A stretch of 40,663 bases of DNA, taken from contig NZ_JANXWD010000028.1 in NCBI RefSeq assembly GCF_025351295.1, positions 1 through 40,663 on the forward strand, read 5' to 3'. Below the pieces are notes generated by a model. The model did no database searches and was not told the DNA's origin. It was given only the letters and a program-made list of their open reading frames with translations. Shown piece after piece: positions 16,042 through 26,139 of this stretch. The stretch is from Phenylobacterium sp. (GTDB taxonomy: Bacteria; Pseudomonadota; Alphaproteobacteria; Caulobacterales; Caulobacteraceae). The position numbers and the translations under genes were made by a program. How positions within the stretch are numbered: position 1 is the stretch's first letter; each line of letters begins with the position of its first letter.

Positions 16042-17348
16042 GCCGCCGGCGCCACGCGCCAGACCATGCCGCCCACATCATCGGCGACCAGCAGGGCCCC
16101 CTTGCCGTCCACGGCCACGCCCACCGGGCGGCCCTGGATCTTGTTGTCGGCGTTGAGGAAACCGGTGAGGAACGGCTGGGCGGGCATCTGCGGCCGGCCG
16201 CCGGCGAAGGGCACGAAGACCACGCGGTAGCCGTTCAGCGGCTGGCGGTTCCACGAGCCGTGCTGGCCCACGAAGGCGCCGCCGCGATATTGCGCCGGGA
16301 AGGCGCTGGCCTTGTAGAAGGTCAGGCCCAGCGAGGCGGTGTGCGGGCCCAGGCCGTAGTCGGGGGCGATGGCCTTGGCGACCAGGTCGGGGCGCTGGGG
16401 CTGGACCCGCGTGTCGACGTTCTGGCCCCAGTAGCTGTAGGGCCAGCCATAGAAGCCGCCTTCCCTGACGCTGGTCAGGTAGTCGGGCGGCACGTCGTTG
16501 CCGATCTCGTCGCGCTCGTTGGCGACGGTCCAGACCGCCCCCGTGGTCGGCTCGAAGTCGAGGCCGTTGGGGTTGCGCAGGCCACTGGCGTAGACCCGCG
16601 CCTGGCGGGTGGCCATGTCGTAGACCCAGATCGCCGCGCGGCCTTGCTCGGCGGCCATGCCGTTGTCGCCGATGTTGGAGTTGGAGCCGACCGTGGCGAA
16701 CAGCTTCGACCCGTCCGGGCTGGCGACCACGTTCTTGGTCCAGTGGTGATTGATGGGTGGGCCCGGCAGGTCGAACACCTTGGTCCCGACGCCGGTGACC
16801 TGCGTCTGGCCGTCGCGGTAGGGGAAGCTGACCACGCCGTCGGTGTTCGCCACGTAGAGCACGCCGCCCGAGAGCGTCATGCCGAACGGGCTCTTCAGGC
16901 CCTGGGCGAAGACCGTCCTGGTCTCGGCGATCCCGTCACCGTCCCTGTCGCGCAGCAGGATGATCCGGTCCGGGCTGGGGACGATGGATTTCACCTTCTT
17001 CATCAGCATCTTCTGCACCAAGGCGCGGATGCCGGTGTTGGTCTTGTCGCCGGTGCTGGGCGGCCCGGCCGCCTCGGACGCCAGCACGTCGCCGTTGGGC
17101 AGCACGAGCAGCCAGCGCGGATGGTCCAGGCCCTCGGCATAGCGGGTGACCACGAACCCCGGCGGCGCCTTGGGCGCGGCGCCGGCCGCCCAGTGGACGA
17201 CCTTGGGCACGCCCACATTGGGGATCAGGCTGGTGTGCGGCGCCTTCATCTCAGGATTGGGGCCGAAGCCGACCATCGGATCGGGCGATCCGCTCGAACA
17301 GGCCGCAAGGCTCAGGGCGGCGGCCCCCGTCAGCAACAGTTGTTTCAT
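16023..17348 (-). CDS. PQQ-dependent sugar dehydrogenase (L-sorbosone/glucose dehydrogenase-like) lipoprotein
   Basis: A 441-residue lipoprotein with a six-bladed beta-propeller of the soluble glucose/sorbosone dehydrogenase family. The lipobox is LAAC with Cys17. The propeller shows the calcium-binding-like RDRDGDGIAETR (about 140-152), an NHHWTKNVV stretch with the usual conserved His, ASGLRNPNGLDFEP, an EGGFYGWPYSYWG motif and the terminal GRPVGVAVD-KGALLVADD. It should oxidise a sugar or aldose in the periplasm if PQQ is supplied. I start at MKQLLL because it opens the signal peptide. A second, cytochrome-fused relative lies at 35603. No PQQ-synthesis gene is in the window. It diverges from the acyl-CoA dehydrogenase pair. 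Confidence 0.83.
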   Translation of the reverse strand: MKQLLLTGAAALSLAACSSGSPDPMVGFGPNPEMKAPHTSLIPNVGVPKVVHWAAGAAPKAPPGFVVTRYAEGLDHPRWLLVLPNGDVLASEAAGPPSTGDKTNTGIRALVQKMLMKKVKSIVPSPDRIILLRDRDGDGIAETRTVFAQGLKSPFGMTLSGGVLYVANTDGVVSFPYRDGQTQVTGVGTKVFDLPGPPINHHWTKNVVASPDGSKLFATVGSNSNIGDNGMAAEQGRAAIWVYDMATRQARVYASGLRNPNGLDFEPTTGAVWTVANERDEIGNDVPPDYLTSVREGGFYGWPYSYWGQNVDTRVQPQRPDLVAKAIAPDYGLGPHTASLGLTFYKASAFPAQYRGGAFVGQHGSWNRQPLNGYRVVFVPFAGGRPQMPAQPFLTGFLNADNKIQGRPVGVAVDGKGALLVADDVGGMVWRVAPAAQSAMR

Positions 17349-17461
17349 CGTCCACTCGCTCTCACGCGTCCCGGCCTTCCCTAACGCCCACCCCACGGCG
17401 GCGTTGCGTGCCGCAGGGAAACGTATGCGGTAGTCGGTGGAGATATGCCGATGGGGATCCC

Positions 17462-18628
17462 ATGGACCTGACGCTCACGCCGCAACTGGCCGCCTTCCGC
17501 GACGAGGTCCGCGCCTTTCTGGCCGACCATGCCGGGGCGCACGAGGGCGGCGCGCCCAAGGACCCGAAGGCCTGGCAGGCGCTACTGATCGACGCCGGCT
17601 ATGCGGCCCGCACCATCCCCAAGGCCTACGGCGGCTATGGCGCGGAACCCGACATCCTCAAGGGCCGGATCATCGGCGAGGAATTCATCGCCGCCGGGGC
17701 GCCGCGCGGGATGAGCGGGCAGGGGATCGCCATGCTGGTGCCGACCCTGCTGGAGGTGGGCTCGGAGGAGCAGAAGACCCGCTGGATCGGCCCGACCCTG
17801 CGCGGCGAGATCATCTGGTGCCAGGGCTATTCCGAGCCCGGCGCCGGCTCGGACCTCGCCAACCTGCAGACCAAGGCGGTGGAGGACGGCGACGACTTCC
17901 TGATCTCGGGCTCGAAAATCTGGACCAGCACCGCGGCCCAGGCCCAGATGATGTTCTGCCTGGTGCGGACAGAGCCCCAGGCCGCCAAGCACGAGGGCAT
18001 CTCCTACATCCTGTTCCCGATGTCGACGCCGGGCATCGACGTGCGACCGCTGAAGACCATGACCGGCTCGGCCGAGTTCAACGAGGTGTTCTTCACCGAC
18101 GTGCGGGTGCCCAAGGCCAATGTGGTCGGCGGGCGGGGCCGGGGCTGGTTCGTGGCCAACACGACGCTGAAGCACGAGCGCGGCATGCTGGGCGACCCCA
18201 ACGCCACCGAGGCGCGGCTGAAGGCGCTGATCGAGCTGATGACGCGCGAGACGGTCGACGGGCAGCGGATCATCGACAACCCGGTGTTCCGCGATCGGCT
18301 GATGCAGCTGCAGGCCCGGGTGTTCTCGATGAAGTTCAACGGCCTGCGCACCCTGACCGACGACACCGCGGGCCTGGCGCGGATGGTGGTCAAGCTGCAG
18401 GGCTGCGAGCTGAACCACCAGGTGGCGGCGCTGGCCATCGACGCCCTGGGCGAGCTGGGCATCCTCTACCACGACGGGCCGCACCTGCGGGCCAAGGGCA
18501 ATTGGCAGCGGAACTACATGTTCGACCTGGGCCTGATCATCGGCGGCGGCACCGCGCAGATCCAGAAGAACATCATCTCCGAGCGCGGCCTGGGCATGCC
18601 CCGCGAGCCGAAGACGGTGGCGGCATGA
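17462..18628 (+). CDS. Acyl-CoA dehydrogenase, subunit 1 of a coupled pair
   Basis: A 388-residue FAD-dependent dehydrogenase of acyl-CoA esters. The N-terminal helical domain ends near 130, and the flavin-contact motif CQGYSEPGAGSDLANLQTKA is followed by LISGSKIWTS. The C-terminal helical domain contains TLKHERG and ends IIGGGTAQIQKNIISERGLGMP, as in the FadE26/ChsE-like subfamily. Its stop overlaps the start of a second dehydrogenase gene (ATGA). This pairing is typical of two-gene heterotetrameric dehydrogenases that act on bulky side chains such as steroid or terpenoid CoA esters. ATG at 17462 is the natural start. Confidence 0.9.
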   Translation: MDLTLTPQLAAFRDEVRAFLADHAGAHEGGAPKDPKAWQALLIDAGYAARTIPKAYGGYGAEPDILKGRIIGEEFIAAGAPRGMSGQGIAMLVPTLLEVGSEEQKTRWIGPTLRGEIIWCQGYSEPGAGSDLANLQTKAVEDGDDFLISGSKIWTSTAAQAQMMFCLVRTEPQAAKHEGISYILFPMSTPGIDVRPLKTMTGSAEFNEVFFTDVRVPKANVVGGRGRGWFVANTTLKHERGMLGDPNATEARLKALIELMTRETVDGQRIIDNPVFRDRLMQLQARVFSMKFNGLRTLTDDTAGLARMVVKLQGCELNHQVAALAIDALGELGILYHDGPHLRAKGNWQRNYMFDLGLIIGGGTAQIQKNIISERGLGMPREPKTVAA

Positions 18629-19698
18629 GGTTCGCGCTCTCCGAAGACCAGACGATGCTTCAGGACAGCCTGAACCGGGCGCTGGCCGACCTGTCGCCGC
18701 TGGAGCGGGTGCGCCGGTTCGCCGACCGGGACGAATGTTCCGCGCCCGACATCTGGGCCGGGCTTGCGGAGCTGGGCCTGCCCGGGCTGATGATCGCCGA
18801 GGAGCATGGCGGGCTGGGCCTGGGGCTGGTGGAGGCGATGCTGGCGGCCGAGGCGCTGGGACGCGTCGTGGCGCCGACCCCGTTCCTGGGGTCGGCGGTG
18901 CTGGCGCCGCTGGCGCTGGCGCTGGGCGGATCGGCGGAACAGCAGGCGCATTGGCTGCCGAAGCTGGCCTCGGGCGAGGCGACCGCCGGCGTGGCGATCT
19001 CGGAGCCCATCGCCGGGGCGCGGGAAGGCGCGGGGGTCATCGCCAGCGACGGACGGCTGACCGGCAAGGCGCTGTTCGCCCTGGATGCGTCCGGCGCCGA
19101 CCTGCTGATCGTGGCCGACCGGACCGGCGGCCTGCACCTGGCGCAGAGCGCCGGGAGCGCCGAGCCGATGCCCAGCCTCGACGCCACGCGGCGGATCGCC
19201 GAGCTGACCTTCAAGGACACCCCGGCCGAACCCCTGGCCTCGAACCAGGCGCTGGGCCGGCTGCGCGACGCGGCCTGGGTGATGCTGGCGGCCGATACCC
19301 TGGGCGCGGCGCAGACGATGCTGGACAGGGCCGTCGCCTACGCCAAGGAGCGCAAGCAGTTCGGCCGCACCATCGGCTCGTTCCAGGCCGTGAAGCACCT
19401 GTGCGCCGAGATGGCCGCGGAGCTGGAGCCGGCCCGCGCCCTGGTCTGGTACGCCGCCTACGCCTTCGACCACGCGCCGGACGAGGCGCCGCTGATGGCC
19501 GCCCACGCCAAGGCCCACCTCTCGGAGATCGGCCGCTTCGTCGCCCGCACCTCGACCGAGGTACACGGCGGCATCGGCATGACCGACCTCCTGGGCCTGC
19601 ACTACTGGTTCAAGCGCATCGGCCAGAACCGCCAGCTGCTGGGCGGCCCCGAGCGGGTGCGCGAGATCGCCGCGCGGCTGCAGGGGTTGGCGGCTTAG
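18625..19698 (+). CDS. Acyl-CoA dehydrogenase, subunit 2 of a coupled pair
   Basis: A 357-residue protein with the same fold as its upstream partner but shorter. It has an N-terminal helical domain with GLPGLMIAEEHGGLGLG, a middle beta domain, and the C-terminal block ERKQFGRTIGSFQAVKH and TSTEVHGGIGMTDLLGLHYWFKR. The middle flavin-contact region (AISEPIAGAREGAG) is weakly conserved. The overlap ATGA with subunit 1 indicates translational coupling and 1:1 synthesis. Such pairs in actinobacteria form alpha2beta2 enzymes with one active site per heterodimer; I infer the same here. A hairpin directly follows the stop. Confidence 0.88.
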   Translation: MRFALSEDQTMLQDSLNRALADLSPLERVRRFADRDECSAPDIWAGLAELGLPGLMIAEEHGGLGLGLVEAMLAAEALGRVVAPTPFLGSAVLAPLALALGGSAEQQAHWLPKLASGEATAGVAISEPIAGAREGAGVIASDGRLTGKALFALDASGADLLIVADRTGGLHLAQSAGSAEPMPSLDATRRIAELTFKDTPAEPLASNQALGRLRDAAWVMLAADTLGAAQTMLDRAVAYAKERKQFGRTIGSFQAVKHLCAEMAAELEPARALVWYAAYAFDHAPDEAPLMAAHAKAHLSEIGRFVARTSTEVHGGIGMTDLLGLHYWFKRIGQNRQLLGGPERVREIAARLQGLAA

Positions 19699-19737
19699 AG
19701 CCCTTTCTCTCCCGCCGACGGCGGGACAGGAAGGGCT
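19698..19737. terminator. Bidirectional hairpin between convergent genes
   Basis: An imperfect stem of about 18 bp, with AGCCCTTTCTCTCCCGCC on the left arm and GGCGGGACAGGAAGGGCT on the right, fills the 39-bp gap between the acyl-CoA dehydrogenase and amidase stops. It probably ends transcription from both sides. There is no clear T-run, so it could also be one of the dispersed palindromic repeats of this genome. Confidence 0.5.
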
Positions 19738-21225
19738 TCAGGCACGCACCGGCGGCGCCCTGTCCGCCCAGGGCCGCGCGGTTTCCAACTGGTAGGCGAG
19801 CTGGAACAGCAGGCCCTCGGCGCCGACCCGGGCGGCGACCATGGTCCCGACCGGCAGGCCGGCGTCGGTCCAGTTGAGCGGCACGCTCATGGCCGGGGCG
19901 CCGACCACGTTGTGGTAGGTGGTGTAGCCCACATAATCGGTCAGCCGCTGGATCAGGGTGTCGAACGGAACGTCCGGACCGACGTAGCCCAGCGGCGGCG
20001 GGGGGGCGGCCAGCACCGGCGACACGATCACGTCGAACTGGTGGCCGACGAACCAGGGATCGTAGGCCATTGCGGCGGCCTGCAGGCGCTGCAGGGCCTG
20101 GGGCAGGGCGTCCGACGCCGCCCGGGCGGCCTTCTGCGCCATGCCCAGGGTGAAGGCCTCCAGGGTGTCGGCGGTCGGCGCGTGGCCCAGCATCTGGCCC
20201 ACCGCGCGGCTGAGGTCGGCGGCGCCCGAGGCCCAGAGCCGCAGGAAGTCGTCGATGAACTCCGGGCCCATCGGCCAGGCGGTGGGCGTGACCTTGTGGC
20301 CGAGGCTTTCCAGCAGCCTGGCGGAACGCTCCGTGGCGGCGCGCACCTCCGGCGAGGGCGGCTTGCCAGCCCCGCCGTCGATCAGCAGGCCCACGCGCAG
20401 GGAGGTCTTGAGCGGCGCCGTGACCAGCCCGACTGGCGGGTGCTGCGACCCGGGACCGGTATCTTCGATCAGCGCGAACATCGCCGCGGAGTCGCGGACG
20501 CTGCGGGTCAGCACATGCTCCACCCCCAGGTCGGAGATCCGGGTCTGCGCACGGGTCCCGACCATGCGGCCGCGCGAGGGCTTCAGGCCGAACAGGCCGC
20601 AGCAGGAGGCCGGGATGCGGATCGAGCCGCCGCCGTCGCTGGCGTGCGCGAAGGGCACGATGCCGGCCGCCGTCGCCACCGCCGCGCCGCCCGATGAGCC
20701 GCCGGACGAGCGTGTGGGATCCCAGGGATTGCGCGTCGGGCCGAAGGCCGTGGGCTCGGTGGTCGGCAGGAAGCCGTACTCGGGCGTCGCGGACTTGCCG
20801 ATGACGTCGACCCCGGCGCGGGCGAAGGCGTCGACCAGCGGCGACTGCCGGGCCGCCGGCGGCATGGCCAGCATGGCGCGCGAGCCGGACCGGGTGGGCA
20901 GGCCGGTGACGTCGTCCAGGTCCTTGATCAGGAAGGGTACGCCGGCGAACGGGCCGGTCTGGCCGCCGGCCCTGGCGCGGGCCAGGGCGCGGTCGAAGTC
21001 GGAGGCGACCAGGAAGTTCAGCTTCGGCTGCAGCCTCTCGGCCCGGTCGATGGCGCCTTGCACGACCTCCAGGGCCGAGACCTGCCCGGCGCGGATCATG
21101 GCGGCGGTCTCGGTGGCGTCGGGCCAGGCCGGCTTGACCGCCGGCGCCGGCGCCTTGGCGTGGGCCTGGGCGGCGATCCCCGCGAGGGTGAAGGCGCCGA
21201 ACGCGCGCCGCGAAATCTCAGCCAT
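19738..21225 (-). CDS. Amidase (amidase signature family), Tat-type signal
   Basis: A 495-residue amide hydrolase of the Ser-cisSer-Lys family. The triad is visible as Lys101 in FLIKDLDD, Ser177 in RSSGGSSGG and Ser201 in DGGGSIRIPAS. The N-terminus, SRRAFGAFTLAGIAAQAHA (5-23), looks like a twin-arginine export signal with an AHA cleavage site, so the enzyme is probably folded and then moved to the periplasm. The C-terminal half has YTTYHNVVGAPAMSVPLNW, as usual. Substrates of this family include aliphatic, aryl and peptide amides; none can be chosen. It converges with the acyl-CoA dehydrogenases and diverges from the hybrid kinase. Confidence 0.9.
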   Translation of the reverse strand: MAEISRRAFGAFTLAGIAAQAHAKAPAPAVKPAWPDATETAAMIRAGQVSALEVVQGAIDRAERLQPKLNFLVASDFDRALARARAGGQTGPFAGVPFLIKDLDDVTGLPTRSGSRAMLAMPPAARQSPLVDAFARAGVDVIGKSATPEYGFLPTTEPTAFGPTRNPWDPTRSSGGSSGGAAVATAAGIVPFAHASDGGGSIRIPASCCGLFGLKPSRGRMVGTRAQTRISDLGVEHVLTRSVRDSAAMFALIEDTGPGSQHPPVGLVTAPLKTSLRVGLLIDGGAGKPPSPEVRAATERSARLLESLGHKVTPTAWPMGPEFIDDFLRLWASGAADLSRAVGQMLGHAPTADTLEAFTLGMAQKAARAASDALPQALQRLQAAAMAYDPWFVGHQFDVIVSPVLAAPPPPLGYVGPDVPFDTLIQRLTDYVGYTTYHNVVGAPAMSVPLNWTDAGLPVGTMVAARVGAEGLLFQLAYQLETARPWADRAPPVRA

Positions 21226-21326
21226 GACGCTTCCCCGATCCCGGCGCTTCTGACGTCCCGGTGTCGCGTAGACCTTGGCCGGTCGCCCGCGGCGCCCGCA
21301 AGGGCCGAGTGGTCGTGTCGTGCCGG

Positions 21327-21347
21327 TTCACGACGCCGCAGCGTGAA
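21327..21347. promoter_or_regulatory. Inverted repeat TTCACG-N9-CGTGAA upstream of the hybrid kinase
   Basis: Perfect 6-bp arms at 21327-21332 and 21342-21347, flanked by near-matching GG and CC, lie ~82 bp upstream of the kinase start in the 203-bp gap between the amidase and kinase genes. It is a candidate operator or leader hairpin. No other ORF is credible in this gap. Confidence 0.3.
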
Positions 21348-21428
21348 TCCGGCCCGGCCTTGTCAAATCGTTTGGAAATCTGTGCCCCAATCCCAACCTA
21401 CGCACGCGGGGCGTGGAAGGGGACATTC

Positions 21429-23360
<1,932 letters not shown>

Positions 23361-23455
23361 ACGAGCGACCGCGGCCGGCCGTCTTCTCAGCGCGGACGTG
23401 CGGGAAGGTCCCGCGGCGGAGCGCGCCGGGGGGGTGGTGTTGAGGCGAGCATGGG

Positions 23456-23476
23456 TCCCGCGGCCCAGCCGCGGGA
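23456..23476. repeat. Perfect palindromic hairpin between convergent genes
   Basis: TCCCGCGGC (23456-23464) and GCCGCGGGA (23468-23476) form a perfect 9-bp stem with loop CCA. The flanks (ATGGG on the left, TGACGG on the right) give the look of a dispersed repeat often seen in alphaproteobacterial intergenic regions; that statement is from memory. It sits between the ends of the hybrid kinase gene and the SOS-controlled gene and may serve as a terminator for both. Confidence 0.5.
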
Positions 23477-23490
23477 TGACGGTTGGGGGG

Positions 23491-24249
23491 TTATGACATC
23501 CAGCCGAAGCTGCCGCGGGGATCACGGATGCCGCGTTCCCAGGGCATGAGGTAGGGCTCAGGCGGGGGCTCGGGTGGCGGCGGGTCTGGCGGGGGCGGGT
23601 CGGGCGGGGCCGGCTCGGGCGGCGGGGCCGCTTCGAGCGATGGCGGCGGGATGGTCTCGACCGGATCGGGGGCCTCGGCCGGCGTCTCTTCGTCCGGTGC
23701 TGAAGCCTCTTCGGCCATCGCGGGGACGGGCGGAGCGGCGGCCTCATCCTCTGGCGCGCCGGCCTCGGCCGGGACCAGGTCGAGTTCCTCGGCCAGGCGC
23801 GCGATCAGGATCTCGATGGGGGTGTCGAGGAACGCCGCGTCCTCGGCGAGGTCGCCGAGCCGGTCGTCCAGGTCGTTGAAGACCTCCTGGGCGTCGTCGG
23901 GCTCGTATTCGGCCCACAGGACGCGCTGGAAGTGGCGGCGCACCTGCCCGCGGTGGCGGATGACGGCGGTATTGCGGACGCGTTCGGCGTCCTGGTGCTC
24001 GACCTCGGCCGCGTGGCGGCGCTCGACGGCGATTCCGGCCTGCTCGCGGTCGAAGCGCAGCTTCATCGCGATGATCTGGCGCAGGTTGCGGCACACGGTG
24101 TTGAGCGTGCGGCCGGTGCGCTCGAAGGCCTCGGCATCCGGCGCGGCCTTCAGTCGCGCCCCGGCCTCCTCGACGCCGGCCATGCAGATCTCGGCCGTGC
24201 AGGACAGCATGGCGTCGATGCGTTCAGGCGTGAGGACCGCGGGGTGCAT
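23491..24249 (-). CDS. SOS-controlled protein of unknown function with Pro-rich acidic tail
   Basis: A 252-residue protein I do not recognise. Residues 1-155 are predicted mostly helical and charged (LTPERIDAMLSCTAEICMAG, RNTAVIRHRGQVRRHFQ, FNDLDDRLGDLAED). Residues 156-230 are a disordered acidic and proline-rich stretch with repeated PPDPPPP. The last 20 residues (PYLMPWERGIRDPRGSFGW) regain an aromatic, motif-like character, so the tail could expose a short binding peptide. No catalytic motif, signal or membrane segment is seen. I start at ATG 24249; the longer in-frame ORF (to 24534) crosses the promoter. The start lies 3 bp from a perfect GTTC-N7-GTTC LexA box, so the gene should be induced by DNA damage. 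It may act in repair, division arrest or a similar response. Confidence 0.7.
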   Translation of the reverse strand: MHPAVLTPERIDAMLSCTAEICMAGVEEAGARLKAAPDAEAFERTGRTLNTVCRNLRQIIAMKLRFDREQAGIAVERRHAAEVEHQDAERVRNTAVIRHRGQVRRHFQRVLWAEYEPDDAQEVFNDLDDRLGDLAEDAAFLDTPIEILIARLAEELDLVPAEAGAPEDEAAAPPVPAMAEEASAPDEETPAEAPDPVETIPPPSLEAAPPPEPAPPDPPPPDPPPPEPPPEPYLMPWERGIRDPRGSFGWMS

Positions 24250-24251
24250 TG

Positions 24252-24285
24252 GAACAAAAGTAGAACATAACCTGCGCAATGTCAA
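24252..24285 (-). promoter_or_regulatory. SOS promoter: LexA box GTTC-N7-GTTC overlapping the -10 region
   Basis: Read on the minus strand, TTGACA (24280-24285) and TACTTT (24257-24262) are separated by 17 bp, a good sigma-70-like promoter. The alphaproteobacterial LexA operator GTTCTACTTTTGTTC (24252-24266) straddles the -10. The predicted start of transcription is at or next to the A of the ATG at 24249, and no ribosome site is present, so the mRNA is probably leaderless. Confidence 0.75.
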
Positions 24286-24525
24286 GGCTCCGCGCCTCTT
24301 CTTTCGCGTCGACGGGAAAGCCGGACCGCGCGCCGAAGCCGGCGCAGGCCGGCTGAAGAGCGGGGGGTGGAAAGGGCAGGCTTCAGGCGTGCCGGGTTCG
24401 CGGCGCGGGGTCTTATGGGTTCTCAAACGCGCTGCGGATACCAGGGTTAGGCGCGCTTGCGGGATTTTCCCGAGCTTGGGTTTTGGGAATTCAATGCGGG
24501 CCCCGGGGGGGGGTTGCGTGAAGAA

Positions 24526-24792
24526 ACTGACCACCTGCCCGGCCAGATGGGCGGCGTCATCAAGGTGGCCAGCGCGCCCGGCCAGGGCTCGACCTTCACC
24601 TTCAGACTGCCCCTGGAACGGGCCGCGCCCGAGGACCCGGCGCCTGAGCAGATCGATGGGGCCGAGCGCCTCAAGGTGCTCGCGGCCGAGGACAACGCCA
24701 CCAATCGGCTGGTCCTCACGACGATGCTGGCGGCGGCGGGCATCGCGCCAACCACGATCACGTCGGCCAAGCGCGCCTCCCGTTCGACGGCG
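24526..24792 (+). pseudogene. Relic of a hybrid histidine kinase
   Basis: One reading frame gives MGGVIKVASAPGQGSTFTF (from 24547), the end of an HATPase domain, then a ~20-residue linker and LKVLAAEDNATNRLVLTTML, the first strand and helix of a receiver domain. The frame starts without any kinase core and stops making sense after LAAAGI (about 24744). A +2 frame further on reads LPFDGV (24777-24794), similar to the receiver's third strand, which suggests an internal deletion or frameshift. The fragment is not a copy of the intact kinase at 21429-23360 (wording differs in most positions), so it derives from another kinase gene. It ends next to the stop codon of the GST gene. The stretch 24286-24525 holds nothing I can recognise. 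Confidence 0.7.
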
Positions 24793-25437
24793 TCAGGTCA
24801 GCAGCAGGGTCATGGTCGGGTCGCCCTTGGCCATGGCGCGCCGGTAGGCGGGACGGGCGGCGATGCGCTGGAGGTAGGCCAGGGTGTTGGGGAGGCCGCT
24901 CAGGTCGCGGGGCACGAAGTAGCGCATGGTGGTCAGGGTGAAGACCATGATGATGTCGGCGGCGGTGAACTCCGGGCCGGCCAGGTAGGGCGACTGGCCG
25001 AGGCGGTCCTCGACCAGGCCCCAGCGGGTCTCGCTGCGCTCGCGCATCATCTGGGCGCGCGGGCTCTCGGTGTCGCCGCCGCCCATGGCCGCGGCGACCA
25101 GGGCCATCATCTGGCTGGGCATCAGCGAGCCGTTGGCGAAGTGGAACCAGAACAGGTAGTCGGCGAAATTCGGCGCCTCGGGCCCGACCGCCAGCCGGCC
25201 TTCGCCGTACTTGCCGATGATATATTCGATGATCGCCCCGGACTCCGGCAGCACCACATCGCCGTCGGTGATGATCGGCGCCGTGCCCAGCGGGTGCAGG
25301 GCCTTGTATTCCGGGGGGCCCAGGCGGGTCTGGGGATCGCGGTCGTAGATCTTCAGCTCGTAGGGTATCGCCAGCTCCTCGCAGAGCCAGACGATGCGCT
25401 CGGACTGCGAGACGCCGAGGTGGTGGACGGTCAGCAT
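24793..25437 (-). CDS. Glutathione S-transferase family protein
   Basis: A 214-residue cytosolic GST. The thioredoxin-like N-terminal domain (1-80) has the glutathione-site elements SQSERIVWLCEEL (10-22), LGTAPIITDGD with the cis-proline, and PESGAIIEYI. The helical C-terminal domain (about 90-205) contains the N-capping motif FTAADIIM. It conjugates or transfers glutathione to an electrophile, or may have a peroxidase or isomerase role. A Ser near position 10-12 is the likely catalytic residue. It is 81 bp from the end of mobA on the same strand; co-transcription is possible. The kinase relic lies directly behind its stop. Confidence 0.88.
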   Translation of the reverse strand: MLTVHHLGVSQSERIVWLCEELAIPYELKIYDRDPQTRLGPPEYKALHPLGTAPIITDGDVVLPESGAIIEYIIGKYGEGRLAVGPEAPNFADYLFWFHFANGSLMPSQMMALVAAAMGGGDTESPRAQMMRERSETRWGLVEDRLGQSPYLAGPEFTAADIIMVFTLTTMRYFVPRDLSGLPNTLAYLQRIAARPAYRRAMAKGDPTMTLLLT

Positions 25438-25518
25438 GGCGGTGGCTCCCAGGCGGCGATGACGGCGGAGCGTTGTCGAACCGGCCGGGCTTGTCGAGCC
25501 GGATGTGGCGCGGCCGGC

Positions 25519-26139
25519 TCAAACAGGCGGTTGCAGGGCCGCCAGTTCCTCCGGCGTGTTGGCGTTGGCGAAGGGGTCGATGTCGCCCGCGGGCCAGTCG
25601 ACGGTCGCCATGCCGCAGTGGGCCGCGAAGCCGCCGAGCGCGCGGCGGCCGGTGGCGAGATAGGCCGGCAGGCGGGCCGCGGCCTGCACCCGCCACAGGG
25701 CGCAGACCGGCTGCAGGACGCCACCGCTGGCCGCCACCGCCACCAGCGTCTCGCTCGACAGGCCGCGCGCCAGCCGGGCCAGCAGATCGCTGGGCAGGGC
25801 GGGGGCGTCGCAGGGCAGGGTGAGCAGCCGGGCGGCCCCGATCTGGTTGGCGAACCCGAACGCCGAGGCCAGGCCGGCCAGCGGCCCGGCGAGGGCCGGA
25901 TCGTCGAGGATCAGCGGCGCGTCGACCTCGTCCCCCACCTGCGCCGCGTCGCGCACGGCGACGGCGACCTGCGCCGACCACGTCCGGGCCAGCGCCAGCG
26001 CGTGGGCCACCAGGGTCGTGTCCCCGAGCCGGCGGAGCGGCTTGGCTCCGCCCATCCGGCGGCCCTCGCCCCCGGCCAGCACGACGACGGCGATCGGCGG
26101 GGCCTTGGCGGCCTGCGCGGGGTCAAGGGGCGTCTCCAC
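25519..26139 (-). CDS. mobA: Molybdenum cofactor guanylyltransferase MobA
   Basis: A 206-residue nucleotidyltransferase that joins GMP to molybdopterin. The signature VVLAGGEGRRMGGAKPL lies at residues 19-35, followed by LPCDAPALPSDLL with the metal-binding Asp in the middle. It ends FANANTPEELAAL, typical for MobA. The start is unsure: GTG at 26139 is the first suitable codon before the LAGG motif but has a weak ribosome site, and no in-frame ATG is near. No other molybdenum cofactor gene lies in the window. It diverges from the CoA catabolic operon with a shared 129-bp region. Confidence 0.8.
   Translation of the reverse strand: METPLDPAQAAKAPPIAVVVLAGGEGRRMGGAKPLRRLGDTTLVAHALALARTWSAQVAVAVRDAAQVGDEVDAPLILDDPALAGPLAGLASAFGFANQIGAARLLTLPCDAPALPSDLLARLARGLSSETLVAVAASGGVLQPVCALWRVQAAARLPAYLATGRRALGGFAAHCGMATVDWPAGDIDPFANANTPEELAALQPPV

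Noticed and set aside
12246..21225. A dedicated beta-lactam or antibiotic-resistance island (penicillin acylase, VOC, GNAT, amidase)
   Set aside because: The genes are on different strands, interrupted by sugar and acyl-CoA genes, and no mobile-element or resistance signature links them.
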